From the NCBI RefSeq assembly GCF_009755815.1, contig NZ_WRPK01000008.1:1-64000 (forward strand): a DNA stretch of 64,000 nucleotides. The letters run 5' to 3'. Under the pieces are notes generated by a model. That model saw only the letters and a list, made by a program, of their open reading frames with translations. It ran no database searches and was not told where the DNA came from. This stretch comes from Flavisphingomonas formosensis (GTDB taxonomy: Bacteria > Pseudomonadota > Alphaproteobacteria > Sphingomonadales > Sphingomonadaceae). Position numbers and translations under genes: made by a program. Shown piece after piece: positions 63,087 through 64,000 of this stretch (positions are counted from its first letter, which is position 1; each line of letters starts with the position of its first letter).

Positions 63087-63106
63087 TTGATATAGACCTA
63101 TGACAA
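63087..63106. promoter_or_regulatory. Candidate operator between the CoA-transferase and lyase genes
   Basis: The 20-base site has the symmetric form TTGnnATAGnnCTATnnCAA, with 14 of 20 positions matching their partners. It lies in the 99-base divergent gap, 44 bases from the transferase start and 37 from the lyase start. An outer TTGTCAT/ATGACAA pair (63059-63065 and 63100-63106) overlaps it. The regulator gene is not in the window. Confidence 0.5.
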
Positions 63107-63142
63107 ATAACGCAACCAGAGTCGAAAGGGTCGGAAGAGATC

Positions 63143-64000
63143 GTGGACGCCATGGACGGCATCGACATCCTCATCAGCGAGGTCGGCCCGCGTGACGGGC
63201 TGCAGAGCATTGACGCCATCATGCCGCTGGAGGCGAAGAAGGCGTGGATCAGCGCGGAGGCGGCAGCCGGCGTGCGCGAGATCGAGGTGGGAAGCTTCGT
63301 TCCCGCCAAGCTGCTGCCCCAGCTCGCCGATACACGCGAGGTGGTCGCGCATGCCTTGACGATTCCGGGGCTCACCGTCGCCGTGCTGGTGCCCAATGCC
63401 CGCGGTGCCGAGGCGGCGCTGGAGGCGGGTGCGCACAAGCTGACCCTACCGCTCTCGGTATCGGAGACGCATTCGCTGCGCAACCTGCGCCGTACGCATG
63501 AACAGGTGCTGGAGGAAGCACGCGCCATCGCGGCCATGATCGCCGCACAGCCGCCCGAGAAACGCCCGCATTTCGAAGGCAGCCTTTCCACCGCCTTCGG
63601 CTGCACGCTGGAAGGCGCGATCCCCGACGCGCAGATCGCACGCCTGGCCGAAAGGCTGATGGCTGCGGGCTGCGACGAGGTGGGCCTCTCCGACACCACC
63701 GGCTATGCCGATCCGGCAGCGGTGAAGCACCTCATCAACCTCGTCCGCGATACGGTGGGCGAAAAGACGCTGACCGGCATCCACTTGCACAACACGCGCG
63801 GCCTCGGCCTCGCCAACGCGCTGGCCGCGATCGAATGCGGGCTCACCACGCTGGACAGCTCGCTCGGCGGTCTCGGCGGTTGCCCCTTCGCGCCCGGCGC
63901 CTCGGGCAACATCGTGACCGAGGATCTCGTCTTCATGCTGGAGGCGATGGGGCTGCGCACCGGCATCGACATCGACAGGCTGGTCGCAACACGGGAGATC
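63143..64000 (+). CDS. HMG-CoA-lyase-like protein (3' end beyond the window)
   Basis: The frame stays open to the edge with 286 codons. I prefer GTG 63143, five bases after GGAAG; ATG 63152 is the alternative. The DRE-TIM marks are EVGPRDGLQ, REIEVGSFVP, GLSDTTGYADP, HLHNTRGLGLAN, and the cysteine loop GGLGGCPFAPGASGN, as in HMG-CoA lyase. It splits an acyl-CoA such as HMG-CoA or (R)-citramalyl-CoA. The divergent CoA-transferase probably makes its substrate. Confidence 0.92.
   Translation, partial: MDAMDGIDILISEVGPRDGLQSIDAIMPLEAKKAWISAEAAAGVREIEVGSFVPAKLLPQLADTREVVAHALTIPGLTVAVLVPNARGAEAALEAGAHKLTLPLSVSETHSLRNLRRTHEQVLEEARAIAAMIAAQPPEKRPHFEGSLSTAFGCTLEGAIPDAQIARLAERLMAAGCDEVGLSDTTGYADPAAVKHLINLVRDTVGEKTLTGIHLHNTRGLGLANALAAIECGLTTLDSSLGGLGGCPFAPGASGNIVTEDLVFMLEAMGLRTGIDIDRLVATREI

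Overview
This window is a GC-rich chromosomal segment from an alphaproteobacterium, most likely a member of the Sphingomonadaceae (Sphingomonas, Sphingobium, Novosphingobium or Rhizorhabdus type). The evidence is the strong GC bias at third codon positions, a large TonB-dependent receptor set among catabolic oxidoreductases, several TetR- and LysR-controlled degradation genes, and palindromic repeats of the kind seen in this group. No rRNA, tRNA, CRISPR array, integrase or complete insertion sequence was found. The genus is an inference from content only.

Layout. 1-1.6 kb: the tail of an unknown gene, then a protein with two copies of a helix-turn-helix domain whose linker contains an in-frame palindromic repeat. 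1.6-17.5 kb: a peripheral catabolic island with acyl-CoA dehydrogenase, three TetR- or LysR-type regulators, an operon of SDR, aldehyde dehydrogenase, VOC protein and zinc alcohol dehydrogenase, then another SDR with a TonB-dependent receptor, an NmrA-type reductase, a Baeyer-Villiger monooxygenase and a periplasmic PQQ/haem c dehydrogenase. Together these suggest uptake of a hydrophobic alcohol or ketone, oxidation in the periplasm, ring or chain oxygenation in the cytoplasm, and entry into beta-oxidation-like steps; the substrate cannot be read from the sequence. 17.5-23.1 kb: a membrane J-domain protein and a glycolate oxidase operon (glcD-glcE-glcF plus a GlcG-like protein).

23.1-28.4 kb is accessory DNA: a decayed copy of the first gene's HTH domain, a lower-GC convergent pair (an exported unknown protein facing a frameshifted gene with a possible lysozyme-like C-terminus), an O-methyltransferase, and a large nested inverted repeat. 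28.4-31.3 kb: a LuxC-like acyl-CoA reductase and a LuxE-like acyl-protein synthetase without luciferase genes. 31.5-41.4 kb: small exported proteins, a four-gene operon ending in a two-component system, a fused GH18-like / polysaccharide deacetylase / GT2 protein, an SGNH hydrolase and an MDR oxidoreductase.

41.6-49.7 kb: a TonB-like protein, a complete tripartite RND efflux operon and a ClC antiporter. 49.8-59.8 kb: small secreted proteins, a divergent LysR/SDR pair, a GH66 dextranase-like enzyme, YjbQ, VOC, an old-yellow-enzyme reductase, a flavin reductase-like protein, and a divergent pair of a FixJ-type regulator whose phospho-acceptor Asp is replaced by Glu and a BLUF blue-light receptor. 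59.8 kb to the end: leuD-leuC-like genes, a family III CoA-transferase and, divergent, an HMG-CoA-lyase-like gene that runs off the window. These four could form a citramalate/mesaconate-type degradation route.

The observations most worth following are the Glu-substituted regulator next to the BLUF protein, the LuxC/LuxE pair, the possible muramidase with a candidate periplasmic partner, the three-domain polysaccharide protein, the LeuCD/CoA-transferase/lyase module, and the repeat-bearing HTH gene with its remnant.
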